Assembly (NCBI GenBank): GCA_026874595.1
Contig: CM049310.1
Span: forward strand, 5,766,001-5,830,000
From: Sipunculus nudus
Lineage: Eukaryota; Annelida; Sipuncula; Golfingiida; Sipunculidae
Reading direction: 5' to 3'
Length of the DNA stretch: 64,000 nt
The notes beneath the pieces are model-generated. The model was given only the letters and a program-made list of their open reading frames with translations. It was not told the origin of the DNA and searched no databases. Positions 12,401 to 22,199 of the stretch are shown here, one piece after another (positions within the stretch are counted from its first letter, which is position 1; every line of letters starts with the position of its first letter). A program made the position numbers and the translations under genes.

Positions 12401-15400
12401 GTAATTGCAGTATTATCTTGTGGATGACACCCTGGAGATCCGAGAGCAACACTCAGCCAACGACGGTCGTGACCCATTCCCAGTTCTCATCTGCCGACAG
12501 AAAGTTCCCAAGGACCGCTACAACGTAGAATCCACTTTCCCAAGTGTGGTCATGGAACTTACAAGTCATGAGATCAAAGACTATTTCACACCACAGGATT
12601 TTGCTATCAATAAGACTGTAACAATCTACAACCGTCGCTTCCTCATCTACGATTGTGATGACTTTACTAAAGCATATTACCACATGAAGTTTGGAACCAC
12701 CAATTTCACTCCAGTCACAGTGACACATTCAGGACAGCCTATACCAAAAATGGTCAGTTTTTTCTATTCATTAATAATTCTCCAGAACGTTTGCATTATA
12801 CCTAACTATACAGTAATTTTACTTGATTTATACTTGATTCTGTTACATTATACTGTATCTCTTGGTAAAGGACATATTTATTGTTTTTTTTTCTTTGTTG
12901 ACTTGTCCAGATACTTTGTATTTTTATACATGTAATTTAGTGGTGTAGATGTTAACTGTTGATGTATAATTTCACATAATAGTGTCACAAAGTAAAGAAT
13001 AAATCAGTACATAACAATAATTCATTCATTTTATTTCATTCAGAAATATGCAAGTTAAACTTAAACAAACTTGTCAATTTTATGTTCAGCTCATGCAGCT
13101 TTGGCTTCTGGAGTAAATGAAATGCATACAACATGTCATATATTCCATATTGGCAGTGCTTTTAGGGAATGATATAATACAGCAATTGGAAAATTAAATT
13201 TCACCATTGAAAAAAATTATTTTGATTTGCAATTTTGAGTCCAGTCAAATACAATAGTTATAATGAAGATACTTGTTCACTTATCAGGAAATCCCACCAT
13301 ACAATGGATATGGGTCCATGGAAGACTCGCTGCAGTCCTGTCTGTCCCTCGTCCCTCAGCCTCCCAAGAAGGACTTCATCAAGATGCTGGAGAATGATGG
13401 AAAAGTACTGCGCTTTGAGGCTGTCTTGGTATGTCAGACTTAACAAAGTTACATCCGCTTTACTTAAGTTATAATCATTACAAACAGAAATAAATTTTGC
13501 TCATTTCTCAATTTAAAATTTGGCAACCTCAGTTAATTCTTTATTAACTTATGATACTGTATGCTTATCCTTTTAGTTCATACATTTTGATTTTGAGTGT
13601 AATACAGGAGCACAATTATCTATATTTTCTAATTTACATCTATAGAAATGTTGTTAGATTATTATGAAGATATCATTATATATAATTATTGCGATGATTA
13701 CTTGGTGTATAATTTTGGTCGGCATTATAAAACAAGCTAATCTCTAAAATTTGTCAATGCTTCGTGCTTGTTCTCTCTCTTGAGCCCACTGCATCCTTAA
13801 AGAGTATGAAAATATGACTGTTACTGCTAGCACAAGTAAATTCCAGTATATTTGAAAGCGCTTAAGACATGGTACAAATTCTTGAAGGTATTAAATAAAA
13901 AAACTATGTATGTATTATAGTGTATTCATTATTTTAGGATACCATTAAACCTGAAGACAAAGGCCGACGGTTCATCATCTCCTACCGTCTCTCGGATGAA
14001 ATGATCACCATCCATGAACCTCCAGTGAGGAACTCTGGGATCATCGGAGGAAAATTCCTTGAGAGAACACGAGTGTCGAAACCAGGTTCATCCCCTGATC
14101 ATCCAAATTTCTACGGTCCACAAGACTTCTACATCGGAGCAGTGATCGAGATCTTCAAGCATCGGTTTGTTATCACAAATGCTGATGAATTTGTTCTCAA
14201 GTACATGGAAGAACACAAAGGACAATTCCCAGGTATATACCACATTATATCTCAGGGGACCTAACTTTCCATCATGTAAAAAATATTAATATTTTAAAAA
14301 TTTACCAGACACATTCTTGAAAGGAAAAAAGATTTCATTCAGGGTGGTGTTGACATCTGGTGAGCAAATATGAAACTAATTATGGTAGGCTGCTATCTGG
14401 TGCCACTTACGAAGTAACTATAAAATGAGCAAACATGAAACTAATTATGGTAGGCTGTCTGCTACCTTGTGTCACTTTCAAAGTAATTATATAAGATTTC
14501 ATTCAGCATTACCTTAGTTCATCATGTGCTGCTTATTTTTTCAGAGTTACTTGCTAGTTTTGCATTAATAACTTAATTCAGCAAATATAATTATTGTTAG
14601 TCAATGAAGTAAATATCAAAATGATGTAAAATAGGAAAAAAGAGTAAACTGGGGAAAAAAGTTTGAGCATACTGGGTGTGACTTGTCCTAGTATTGTTAA
14701 AAATTTTAACATGTCAGAACCTTCCTTCATAAAATCTTAAATACATAAACAATTTTACTTCCAGCCAGCACAGTAGAAAGTTTACGTGAAAAACTGAGTC
14801 AAGGTCAGCCAGTAAAGGAGTACAGAAAGGGTGGCCCCATGACAGTCAAACGAACATACAGGTATGTAATATGTCTTGACAGATGACATCAGTCTGTACA
14901 TGCACTGTGGTTTCTAGTATGAAAGAATACACCTCAACAGATACAGAATAAAACAAAAAATCCCGGGACTGTTTTTAGTTAACTAGCTTTTCCTCCTGTG
15001 AGCATCTTGATTTTTAATAAGGTGAGATAATATGACATGCAGAACAACAAGGTTTAGTTCTTTTGTGCATACTCAAACAGGGCTGTTTGAGTGACTCGTT
15101 TTTTAATCTGTGTGGAATAATAAGATATTTAATGGATAGCCAGAATACCACACTCGCTGCAGACATTCCAGATCTCCTGGTCTTGCCAGAATACCACACT
15201 CACTGCAGACATTCCAGATCTCCTTAGTCTTGCCAGAATACCACACTCACTGCAGACATTCCAGATCTCCTTAGTCTTGCCAGAATACCACACTCGCTGC
15301 AGACATTCCAGATCTCCTGGTCTTGCCAGAATACCACACTCGCTGCAGACATTCCAGATCTCCTTAGTCTTGCCAGAATACCACACTTGCTGCAGACATT

Positions 15401-18400
15401 CCAGATCTCCTTAGTCTTTCTAGAATACCACACTCGCTGCAGACATTCCAGATCTCCTGGTCTTGCCAGAATACCACACTCGCTGCAGACATTCCAGATC
15501 TCCTTAGTCTTGCCAGAATACCACACTCGCTGCAGACATTCCAGATCTCCTGGTCTTGCCAGAATACCACACTCGCTGCAGACATTCCAGATCTCCTGGT
15601 CTTGCCAGAATACCACACTCGCTGCAGACATTCCAGATCTCCTTAGTCTTGCTAGAATACCACACTCGCTGCAGACATTCCAGATCTCCTGGTCTTGCCA
15701 GAATACCACACTCACTGCAGACATTCCAGATCTCCTGGTCTTGCCAGAATACCACACTCGCTGCAGACATTCCAGATCTCCTTAGTCTTGCCAGAATACC
15801 ACACTCGCTGCAGACATTCCAGATCTCCTGGTCTTGCCAGAATACCACACTCGCTGCAGACATTCCAGATCTCCTGGTCTTGCCAGAATACCACACTCGC
15901 TGCAGACATTCTAGATCTCCTGGTCTTGCCAGAATACCACACTCGCTGCAGACATTCCAGATCTCCTGGTCTTGCCAGAATACCACACTCGCTGCAGACA
16001 TTCCAGATCTCCTGGTCTTGCCAGAATACCACACTCGCTGCAGACATTCCAGATCTCCTTAGTCTTGCCAGAATACCACACTGGCTGCAGACATTCCAGA
16101 TCTCCTTAGTCTCAACCACTGCTTTGTTTAGCTAGTTTGTCATGATCTCAGCATCAGGGCTGAGAATCAAACCAACCAGGGCCATCAGGGCTGAGAATCA
16201 AACCAACCAGGGCCATCAGGGCTGAGAATCAAACCAACCAGGGCCATCAGGGCTGAGAATCAAACCAACCAGGGCCATCAGGGCTGAGAATCAAACCAAC
16301 CAGGGCCATCAGGGCTGAGAATCAAACCAACCAGGGCCATCAGGGCAGAGAATCAAACCAACCAGGGCCATCAGGGCAGAGAATCAAACCAACCAGGGCC
16401 AGGTGTCGCAGCTTTAAACCTTGGAGGTGGATGCACAATGCCATCCCACAGTTTCTTTGGTCTGATTACACTTTTATGTTGTGCCAGCCCCCGGTGATGA
16501 GACCCAGAGAATCTTGCTATACAACAGCAGTTAACATGAAGGAGATCTGGAACGACTGCAGTTCCTCTGCGTGAGGAGTGTACCAAAATACTAATATGCT
16601 AATATGCCATGGTTACTTTGGAATGTTAAGATCTGTGACATGGAGTCTGTCATGAGACTGTATCACTAGGGCTGTAATCAGACCTGTGTTAAGATCTGTG
16701 ACATGGAGTCTGTCATGAGACTGAATCACTAGGGCTATAATCAGACCTGTGTTAAGATCTGTGACATGGAGTCTGTCATGAGACTGTATCAGCAGGGCTG
16801 TAATCAGACCTGTGTTAAGATCTGTGACATGGAGTCTGTCATGAGACTGTATCACTAGGGCTGTAATCAGACCTGTGTTAAGATCTGTGACATGGAGTCT
16901 GTCATGAGACTGTATCAGTAGGGCTGTAATCAGACCTGTGTTAAGATCTGTGCCATTGAGTCTGTCATGTGACTGTATCAATTAGGGCTATAATCAGACT
17001 TAGGCTGGCTGTCAACATAACTGTGAACTTACACTTTCTGTTATGTTATCTGTGGTGAAAAGTTATCAAAGCATGTTAAATCACGCAAGATAACTTTGTT
17101 TTTTAAGATGATCACAAATAGCTTGGAACATCCACTCCATTTATTCATCAAAATACTGCCTGCTAAACCAATAAAAGGGCAAATTCACTTCACATATATT
17201 GAAATTTACACTAATTATTTTAAAATTAAACTAGAATGAATTTGTTTTTAGGAAAAAACAGATATGTCTCCCCTCCCCATGAGTCCCCTATGTACTTCAA
17301 AAGTTATGGTGTTAACAGTTATCATATATTTCCACAGATAGACCTTACAGATCATGTTCAAAGGAACAAACTTCTTGGTTTTCAAACTCTTCCAATAACT
17401 TAGTTGAAACATCTTGTGTATCAAATTTGAAGGAGAAATATGCAATACTTCAAAAGTTATGGGGTTCACACAATATGTTTTTTTAATCGGTTTATTTAAC
17501 CTTAAAAATTAAAGTAAAGGTCACTTATTTTAGAACCCCTTCAAGATTTTGGTAGAAACAATTGCAATTTCATGAAGAAATATTGATTGGCTCATTCAAA
17601 AGTCATCGTGTTCAAAAGAAATGAAACAGATGAAGACAGCCAGTCCAATCATGATAAGTCTTATGGGAGGAGAGAAATAAGAAGGAAAAATTGATGTTCT
17701 GTTATACACTTAAGTCTTAAATTGTTTGGAAGTAGAAAAAACAATTGTTTCTATAGGCTAAACTTGTTTATTTTACCTGCAGTTCTACTGAGCTAAACGA
17801 ACTGGTGAGTGAGGTCAAAGGTCAGCTGAAAAAGATTGCAATCACAGCAAGTAACAGGAAAGACCAGATGTTCCTGGATGCAGACACCAGTCGTCAAGGT
17901 TACATCAGTAAAGAGAACCTCCGTGATCTGTGTATGAAGCAGCATTTACCTTGCGATGCTGACATCATTGACAGGGTAAGTATTCTGGGAATTTTTTTTC
18001 TAAAGGCCAAGTTTGAAAATACAAAATTGGTTTTTGATCTGGGAAATCATACACTGAATAAGGGGGAAATATTCCTGGTTTCTGTGAAATTTTCAAGACC
18101 ATCAATCAGACCATTTTCAGTTCACTTAACCCGTCTACTGGTACTGCATATAAACTAAAGTTGGGCTAGTTGGTCAACTCTCAGTGTTCTGTTTCATTTT
18201 TATTTCATTACAAGTGGACATATAAACACATTTCATAAGGATTTCAAATCAGTATTGCTTACCATAGCACTGCTGCTTAAATTGTAATCAGTGAAATAAA
18301 ATTGTCAGTATTGCTTGACATTTTTTTAAAAGGAAAAGTGCTATTTTCAATGTCTTAAGGCCTTAAAAATATCATTTTTAAATTCAAGGATTTCAAGGAC

Positions 18401-18728
18401 CCTTATGAACGTCACTGCCATAATAAAATAAATCTCTTTCATGCTTTATCAAATTTTAATTTAATTTATCATAAATCACTATGCTACCCCCTGTGATGAC
18501 AGTCAAATTTTAGTTACATATGAAATAAATAAGAAAAAAATTGAAAGAAATACTTTGAAAAAAAATGTGGATAGAGTATGTGGAATGGAATAGATAATAC
18601 AGGTTTATAAAACGTGGGTAAATTTTTCTTCTGTTTTCTGTATTTGACAGCTGGCAGGCGAGATCAACCCATCTGACCCAGATCACATCTCCTTGGAAAA
18701 TTTTAGGAAATTCTTTGAAACTGCATAA
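3413..18728 (+). CDS. EFHC1: EF-hand domain-containing protein 1 (three DM10 domains), complete, 11 exons
   Basis: Axonemal doublet-microtubule protein of motile cilia; EFHC1 binds microtubules and lies on the inner (lumenal) side of the doublet. Exons: 3413-3460, 8793-9014, 9317-9467, 10198-10334, 11369-11596, 12411-12752, 13288-13428, 13938-14232, 14765-14861, 17783-17975, 18651-18728. Every junction is GT-AG, phases agree, and the sum is 1932 nt (643 residues; human EFHC1 has 640). The ATG sits in ACATGG. The N terminus ([16 protein letters not shown]) is typical of the family. DM10 domains lie at about residues 91-190, 236-362 and 413-518, each opening with VLxF; conserved strings include [15 protein letters not shown] and [15 protein letters not shown]-terminal EF-hand pair is degenerate: the first loop ([12 protein letters not shown]) has Asn where the Glu ligand is expected. 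EFHC2 is less likely, since length and sequence fit EFHC1 better. The two largest introns are 5.3 kb (intron 1) and 2.9 kb (intron 9). Confidence 0.97.
7548..7895 (+). repeat. Interspersed repeat family carrying a DR1 (copy 1, EFHC1 intron 1)
   Basis: The segment matches, by eye over most of its length, the reverse complement of about 34400-34860. Shared landmarks are CCAGCAAAATC, TTTAATGAGGTCAGAGGTCA, GGATTTTCATGAAACTCA and TTGCAGTGCTCTTGTTAC. The order is the same in both, so they are copies of one interspersed element in opposite orientation. No coding potential or termini were recognised. AGGTCA-G-AGGTCA at 7718-7730 is a perfect direct repeat with one-base spacing. Confidence 0.7.
9598..9778 (+). 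repeat. Degenerate short tandem repeat in EFHC1 intron 3
   Basis: About five imperfect units of roughly 40 bases follow one another, each with the pattern TATCCTTTATACACTTAAAA. The units are strongly diverged, so this is an old array. It lies wholly in the intron between exons 3 and 4 of EFHC1. Confidence 0.55.
10740..10990 (+). repeat. Interspersed repeat, copy 1 (EFHC1 intron 4)
   Basis: This segment is homologous to 16385-16590 in the same orientation. Shared strings include GGATGCACAATG, TTGGTCTG, GAAGGAGAT and GACTGCAGT, at matching spacing. It contains GAATCAAACCAAC, the core of the 31-bp unit that is tandemly amplified at 16152. The reverse complement of that core resembles a Pol III B box, so the family may be SINE-like, but no A box was identified. 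Confidence 0.6.
14362..14491 (+). repeat. 65-bp tandem duplication in EFHC1 intron 8
   Basis: Two adjacent units of about 65 bases begin with GAGCAAATATGAAACTAATT and its near copy at 14427 and continue through TATGGTAGGCTG. The second unit carries several substitutions. Confidence 0.7.
15142..16113 (+). repeat. 46/47-bp minisatellite, 21 copies (EFHC1 intron 9)
   Basis: Twenty-one units beginning AGAATACCACACT run head to tail. Two length variants are interleaved: 46-bp units contain ATCTCCTGGTCTTGCC, and 47-bp units contain ATCTCCTTAGTCTTGCC. Units are otherwise nearly identical, with sporadic changes (CTCGC/CTCAC, TCTTGCTAG), so amplification looks recent. The mixture of lengths makes long reading frames on both strands, which are artefacts. 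The array is entirely intronic. Confidence 0.97.
16152..16399 (+). repeat. 31-bp minisatellite, 8 copies (EFHC1 intron 9)
   Basis: Eight head-to-tail units of 31 bases start CATCAGGGCTGAGAATCAAA. The last two have CAGAG in place of CTGAG. The array passes directly into the interspersed repeat at 16385-16590, and its unit matches a segment of that repeat seen once at 10777. The array therefore looks like local expansion of part of an interspersed element. Confidence 0.95.
16385..16590 (+). repeat. Interspersed repeat, copy 2 (EFHC1 intron 9)
   Basis: This is the second copy of the family seen at 10740-10990, in direct orientation, diverged by point changes and small gaps. Its left part has been amplified into the 31-bp minisatellite. 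No protein-coding frame is conserved between the copies. Confidence 0.6.
16626..17003 (+). repeat. 63-bp minisatellite, 6 copies (EFHC1 intron 9)
   Basis: Six units start with TTAAGATCTGTGACATGGAG at 16626, 16689, 16752, 16815, 16878 and 16941; the last is more diverged. Because 63 is a multiple of three, a - strand frame stays open through the array, but it has no other sign of coding. Confidence 0.95.
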
Positions 18729-19005
18729 ATTTTGTCAAAAAAATAGAACATTTTCCCCATCACACATTTGCCAAGATGACACTATACATGGACAGTTGTT
18801 AACACTTCAAATGATCATCAACACACCAGCGGAAGCAAAATGGTAAAACACAAGGTTTATATAATGTTGGCAATTTAAACTTCAACACATTATGTTGCCC
18901 TCATTGAGCTGGTTTTATTTTATGAGTACTACCCAAACTGGGATGTCTGTAGTTCCATTTTTTTGTTGTTTAATTTTCACTTGACCCTGATGTACATGTA
19001 TTGTT

Positions 19006-19011
19006 AATAAA
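19006..19011 (+). promoter_or_regulatory. Polyadenylation signal of EFHC1
   Basis: AATAAA lies 278 bases after the EFHC1 stop codon, in a 3' UTR with no splice signals. Further AATAAA copies at 19336 and 19351 could give a longer transcript. The cleavage site itself cannot be read from the sequence. Confidence 0.65.
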
Positions 19012-19552
19012 TACTGCTGCTAAATCTGTGATGTACACATTGTCAGCCTTGTACTTTTTATTAAATTGATATATGTTTTACATGTTTTATTATTTTACTT
19101 GGTTCAATAATTCAAGCAGTTTATTGCATGGTACAGACAGGGCAAGCCTTTGTTTGAAGCAAGGAACAACTCTCAATATTTTGTTTCATTTAAAGTGCAG
19201 TATCAATGGTGATAATGTATTTTTGATTAATAAAAGTCGAGATAAATTAACTGTTGCTAAAGTCAGCATTGTATATATTTCATAGAACATTTCAAGAGCT
19301 CTTCTCAAAAGCATAACACCAGAGCATTGTTGTACAATAAATATTGTGTTAATAAATAACATTTAAAGAGCTGAGTTGTAGATATTCAGTGATTGGTTGT
19401 ATGTGTGGGGAATGCGGTTGTCTGTCCGCTATAAATCAGTGAACATGAACAAATTTTTTTCTCTGTTTTTTTTATGGTGGAAGTAACAGTCTAATATTTA
19501 TTAAATGCTCGCATAACTGGTTAAGTATGTAGAATTACATTCTAATTAGAGT

Positions 19553-19828
19553 TGACGTGACCAGGCATTGGCACATGAGTATACTGGTGTCGGCCAGATG
19601 CATGTTTAGTAAGCCTGTGGATTATGCCTGTAATCATCCTTAATCCCTGTCTCATAACACCAAAAAGCCACCTCCTTTGTGAGTGAAACCTGTCCGCAGG
19701 CCTTCCTTTAAAGCCTGCAGAGCGCTAGCCTGGAGTGGTGGCTGACCATGAAAATTATAATCTTTGGCAGAAAATCAAACCCATCGCCTGCTGTAAGCTG
19801 TTCTTTGCCTCCAGACCACAGCCAGGAA
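19553..19828 (-). mobile_element. tRNA-derived SINE, diverged copy
   Basis: Read on the - strand, the head resembles a tRNA (TGGTCTGGAGGC as a weak A box, GGGTTTGATTTTC as a weak B box). The tail matches the other two SINE copies of this window, with CTCTGCAGGCTTTAAAGGAAG, GTTTCACTCACAAA, GGATTACAGGC-like and GCCTGGTCACGTC-like strings in order. The two boxes are degenerate, so this copy is old. It lies in the interval between the convergent EFHC1 and RAPGEF1 genes. Confidence 0.55.
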
Positions 19829-19829
19829 C

Positions 19830-22199
19830 TGCTTTGAGATGAAATAGGCCCCAGATTTATACTTTTGACAGGACGTTGTACAATTGTTAAAGATCTTTTT
19901 CTATCCCTGTCAGAAACAAGGGACCTTTGGGTAACAGCATTCAGCTGAAATTGCTTCTGAGAATACTGGCATAAAATCCGAGTAGTTGTGTACGCTCCTG
20001 AGTCTGTGGAAATCTTACGCTTCTAAAAAAGCAACTGATATAGAGCATTATGGGTAGTAGGCCTATAGGAAAAGCGCTGTGTAAAGAGCGTAGTGGTTGT
20101 GTTGACTGTGCATTTTTGTTGACTACATGAAAGATGTTGGAGCCCCATGATCACATATTTGTAAGAGTTTCAGTTTTTCTACAAAGTGATTGGAATATGC
20201 ATGTTAATATGCCAAGAGAACTTATGAAACCCTGTAAATTACAGAATAATGGACATGAGCCAATGTATACTAATAAACAATTTATTAACTGAAAATGTTA
20301 AAAAAAATGAAATGAGCATAAACTAAATTTGATAAGCATGTTAAAACAAGCCAATTGGGTATAATTTGCATTTGCACTGTGTAATAAAAGAAACTTGTGG
20401 CCTGAAACCATTTAATATTAGGTGCAATAAGGAAACAAGGGACCCATGGGTAGCGGTGCTCAGCTGAAGTTTGAATTTTTTGCAAATGCAAATTATGCAA
20501 AATATTCTATTGTAAGGTTGTTCATATATATAAGCATATGAGAAGCAAAGAGGAAAGGGGCCCTCATACTTGGTTATAGTAAAGTTCTAAATATATGATT
20601 GCAAAATACTCTGACCAGACTGTCATGAAGAAAAACAGTAAAAGTTTTGAGACACTGTGATGCATATGAACAATTTACAGGTGGAAAGGCTAGTAGACAG
20701 AATGGACTAATACCTTTATTTCACTTTCAAGGTAATAATGCATTTAAGTTTATATCAAAGCCTATTTTTTTAGCATATCCACTTTTTCCATTAATAGTTT
20801 TTGTCAGATTCACTTTTTTTTATTTACAAGTTTTATAAAATTGTAATAAAAAAATCTGAAATAATAAGTTAAAAGATCAGAATTCTTAAGTTGCAATCAT
20901 TATTTATCCAGAGTGTAGCTCACATCGGGTAATTTTATGCTTACACATATATTTTATATTTTAAATCACAAATGTTTAAACTGAATTTAAAAGAAAATAA
21001 TGCCACAACATGGCCTCTTCAAGATTATTCCTTGAATTACTATTAAATTTATTCACCGAAATAAAAGATTCAGTAAACTTGATAAAATAAAAACATCTTT
21101 TCAAATAAAGTATACACACTGTTGGTTGGATGAGGGACAAACAATATAATTGTGCTAATTACTATCTCAGCTATAATTTATTACTGGAATTAATAGTCAA
21201 TTTCACACCTGGTGAAGTTTTTACTCTTCTGAAGAAAGGAATTACTTATCTGATGAACATCAACACTTTCATAGTAATACACCCATTTGTGGACACAATT
21301 GAATGAGCACTTTAATTATTGTAACCCTGGTGGTACAATACAAAATCTAAAATGTAACATAGCCAAGAATAAGAATGAATCAAATACAAAAAATTATAAA
21401 ATTCATCAAGTCTATGCACCATCTGGGGGGGGGGGGGAGAGAGAACCTGGAAGGACACAGAAAGGATTGCTCAAGATAGAGAGAGATGGAGGAGATGGCT
21501 GCATGGCCTCATATGCCACCATGGGCATGAAGAGGATAGGTAGGTAGGTAGGTAGGGGGAGGGGGAAGCAAGCTAGTAGTGACCAAGCTGAGCCAAGGCC
21601 AGCTACCTTGAGTGGGTTACATAACACAAGTGAAGGCTGTACTAATAGGTGGGCTTGATGAAGACAACACTTGACATGGTGTATGAAAACTTGAATAAAA
21701 GCTACTCTTTTCAATCAATTCCTTTGAAATTTCAGATTTTAAAAGATTAAATCCTTATGTATTTATGCTGTGAAAATTTAATCAACAGTGCTTACAGGTA
21801 AAAAATGTACCCTTGCCAAAGTTGGACAAAAGTTAAGGTATTGATTTTTTATTTATGCATATAACTTGAAAAATATGCAAAATTCAGATCTAAATTTGGG
21901 TTAACAATTGAATCTTGATTAAATAAAGCTATATCCCTGCAAAAAAAAGTCTTCAGCTTCAGCAATTCTCATGTTAAGTGAGTAAATATAGTTCCTGATT
22001 TTTTAAAAATTGTATTATATTTGGGCCCTTATCTTCAAAACAACATGTAATACTGACCTAATTTTTGGTATGTTCATAGAAAATGTATTGAAGAATATGA
22101 ATACTAAATATGCTAAAAAATATATCAGTGGTTTTGATATTGGGCAACCTTGAAGTGTAACAATGGCTTTTGTAATGGAAAATGGAGGTTTTTCCTTAA
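19830..22199. other. Intergenic DNA, no gene seen
   Basis: AT-rich sequence between the convergent genes. It contains a short repeated motif (AACAAGGGACC followed by GGGTAACAGC-like and CAGCTGAA) at about 19914 and 20430, a G run at 21425-21437, and a GTAG tetranucleotide run at about 21538-21556. No splice-bounded coding segment or conserved protein was recognised. Confidence 0.5.

Noticed and set aside
15129-16135. Several overlapping open frames of 85-177 codons on both strands, translating as repeated peptides
   Set aside because: They follow the 46/47-bp minisatellite exactly and swap frames with each length variant. The region is an intron of EFHC1.
16613-16981. 122-codon - strand frame made of repeated [16 protein letters not shown]-type peptides
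   Set aside because: The 63-bp repeat is divisible by three, which keeps the frame open by chance. There is no start context, splice support or homology.
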